Source of the DNA: Opitutaceae bacterium
GTDB taxonomy: Bacteria > Verrucomicrobiota > Verrucomicrobiia > Opitutales > Opitutaceae
NCBI GenBank assembly: GCA_009919985.1
Contig: RGAX01000144.1
Coordinates: 1 to 7,230 of the forward strand
DNA length: 7,230 bases
Reading direction: 5' to 3'
Shown: in pieces, positions 5,721-7,230 of the stretch
Position numbering within the stretch: the stretch's first letter is position 1
Layout of the letters: each line of letters begins with the position of its first letter
Program-made: the position numbers and the translations under genes
The notes under the pieces: model-generated
Told to the model about the DNA's origin: nothing
The model's database searches: none
The model's input: the letters and a program-made list of their open reading frames with translations, nothing else

Positions 5721-7072
5721 TTAGCTTAAAATCGCCTGTGCTTCGGCGACGAGGGGATGCGGGGATAGCGACGTCTGGGCCGAGGCCGAAGCGAGACTGA
5801 GGGCGCGGGCGCGATGCAACGAAGTCAGCCAGGCAAGCGAAGCGCTAGCGTGGGTGGCAGTCTGAGGTGCAAGGGTTTGGAACGCGGGAGCCAAAGGAGG
5901 AAGAATTTCTTTTGGCAGCAGGGTTTTTTCGGCGAGGAACAGACCTAGGGAGGCGCCGAGGGTTTCGAGCCAAGCCCGGGGGGAGGCGGGAGCGGCGTAG
6001 GGCAGGCCGTTTTTCTCGGGCGCCCATTCCATAAAAAGGCGAAGTTGCTCGTGGAGTTTACCGAGTTCGGCATCGGCGGTGGCGGGAGTCCAACGGACGA
6101 GAAATTGTTTACGTTCGCGGAATTTTTTTACCTCCCAGACGCGCAGGAGTAGTTCGTAATCGCCAGCGTGCTGGCGAAGGGCGCCGGTGAAGATGTAGTC
6201 GAGGCCGTCACCGTTGGGCGAATCGCAGAGTTGGCGGAGGTTGTCGGTGGTCCACTCGGCGCCAAAAATGACGGGTTGTTTGACGGTGGTGCCGGCGGGT
6301 TGGAAAAGGCCGATCGCGGCGATCGGCGCGTAATGTGGAGAAAAATAAAAGGTTTCCGCGAACCAAAGCGGGATCGCGCGGGAGAGCCGGCCGAGCTCGT
6401 CTTCGGGCTGGGCTTGGGCGGCAAGGAGGTCGGTATAGGCGCCGGGCAGCGCGAGTTGAGCGAAAGCGATGCGACGAAGCCGTAGAACCAGATGGGTTTA
6501 CTGATACTGACGAGGTCGACCTTGGCGACGATGGGTTCGGCCGCGGCGAGCGGCGAGGAATCAGCGGTGGAGCCGTGCAGCGGAAGTGGCGGAGCACCGG
6601 AGACGATGAGCTCGGCGATAGCATTAGAGAAGCCATGAAGCCGGTCTTCGAGTTCGGGTCGGTTAAGCTCGAAGAGAATGTCGAGGACGTGCTGCGCGGC
6701 ATCGGCTTGGCGAAGGGCGAGATAGGCTTGGAGAAGATTAAGGCCCGTAGCGGGGCCGTGTTTCTCGGCATCGTAACGCGGGGCGATGAGTTCGACGATA
6801 GTGGCGACGTGGCCGGTGGATCCGAGGTCGCCGGAAATGGTGACGAGAATATCGGCGCGATCGCCAGCAGCAGCGAGGATCTCTTCGTAGATCGAAAGGG
6901 CACCGGCAAGATCACGAGCATCGAGCCGTTCGCGCGCAGCAGCGAGGCGCGGGAGCAGATTGCCCGCAGTGACACTGGCTACGGGTGTGGCCGGCGCAGC
7001 AGGCGGGGCGGCCGGAGTCGAAGCGGATTGAGCTGAAGTTTTTTTGCCAGCGAGGCGGTCGAAAAATCCCAT
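5721..7072 (-). pseudogene. TPR-like protein, frameshifted
   Basis: Reading starts at ATG 7072 (MGFFDRLAGKK) and continues through an Ala/Pro/Ser-rich linker (about residues 12-38). A helical repeat region resembling TPRs follows: AGALSIYEEILAAAGDRADI, then LNLLQAYLALRQADAAQHVLDILF (about residues 40-150). At residue 198 (SKPIWFYG, base 6479) the frame breaks. Downstream, sensible sequence resumes one frame over as LRRIAFAQLALPGAYTDLL and stays open for about 250 codons, through RLSRAIPLWFAETFYFS, DYELLLRVWEVKKF and GLPYAAPASPRAWLETL, to TAA at 5721-5723. The original frame after the break becomes a Pro/Ser-rich, implausible sequence, which confirms the shift. A net loss of 1 nt (mod 3) is implied, possibly a larger deletion. 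Intact length would be about 450 residues; no signal peptide or membrane segment is obvious, suggesting a cytoplasmic protein. I do not recognise the C-terminal domain. The break is either real inactivation or a sequence error. Confidence 0.75.
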
Positions 7073-7133
7073 GCCTTGAGAAAAACCGTCCGCCGGCCAG
7101 AGGCGACGAGAAATCTCAACCCATGCGCCGCGG

Positions 7134-7158
7134 CAAAAACCGGGGCCGAAAACCCCGG
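7134..7158 (-). terminator. Intrinsic terminator on the - strand
   Basis: CCGGGG (7140-7145) and CCCCGG (7153-7158) form a 6-bp all-GC stem with a 7-nt loop. On the - strand it is followed by T5 (bases 7139-7135). It most likely ends a - strand gene entering from the right edge, for example the frame whose stop codon lies at 7205-7207 just upstream of the hairpin, and separates it from the TPR gene starting at 7072. Confidence 0.6.
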
Positions 7159-7230
7159 AGATTGCGGTGCATGACGGTGGCGACCAAGACCCCGATCAAA
7201 TGGGCTAGCGGTACGGCGCGAATGCCTGCG

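Noticed and set aside
6335..7036. 233-codon + strand open frame opposite the TPR gene.
   Set aside because: Gly/Arg/Glu-rich shadow of the - strand gene without a domain pattern.
7116..7230. Open - strand frame from the right edge to a stop at 7116-7118, with a hydrophobic stretch (AHLIGVLVATVM), possibly the 3' end of a gene.
   Set aside because: The good - strand terminator at 7134-7158 would lie inside its last codons, and 38 open codons in GC-rich DNA are not significant. Another - frame ends at 7205, ahead of the terminator, which fits better. Which one is real cannot be decided from this fragment.

Overview
The window is high-GC, densely coding bacterial DNA. Protein styles (alanine/proline-rich linkers, a "SDFFI"-type exported cyclophilin, Sel1 and TPR proteins) and the lack of Shine-Dalgarno sequences at most starts suggest Verrucomicrobiota, perhaps an Opitutales-like member. 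That assignment is inference from style, not from a marker gene.

Layout. 1-50: a strong intrinsic terminator closing a gene that lies outside the window. 102-1420 (+): a probable two-gene unit of an exported Sel1-repeat protein, broken by a frameshift near 357, and an exported cyclophilin-type prolyl isomerase starting 4 bp later. 1531-2352 (+): a PHP-family histidinol-phosphatase (HisJ type). 2353-3407: a small AT-richer island with an XRE-family antitoxin-like gene (+) and a RelE/HigB-like toxin gene (-). These two converge and overlap by 12 bp at their 3' ends; each start is preceded by its own candidate operator. 3408-3816: about 400 bp with no recognisable gene. 3817-4881 (+): rlmN, the radical-SAM 23S rRNA/tRNA adenine-C2 methyltransferase. 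4909-5559 (-): a HEAT-like-repeat DNA alkylation repair protein (AlkD family), convergent with rlmN. 5721-7072 (-): a TPR-like protein of about 450 codons, broken by a frameshift near 6480. 7134-7158: an intrinsic terminator on the - strand for a gene entering from the right edge.

How the genes relate. The housekeeping genes (hisJ, rlmN, alkD-like, cyclophilin) are unrelated single functions, so most of the window is ordinary. The exception is the convergent toxin-antitoxin-like locus. Type II pairs of this family are normally co-directional and co-transcribed. Here each gene must be transcribed separately, no terminator is visible between them, and the antitoxin-strand transcript would run antisense through the whole toxin gene to a terminator-like hairpin at 3383-3407, just past the toxin start. 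This is the best candidate for an unusual system in the window. Two independent frameshifts (near 357 and 6480) in non-essential-looking repeat proteins mean either real gene decay or sequencing/assembly errors.
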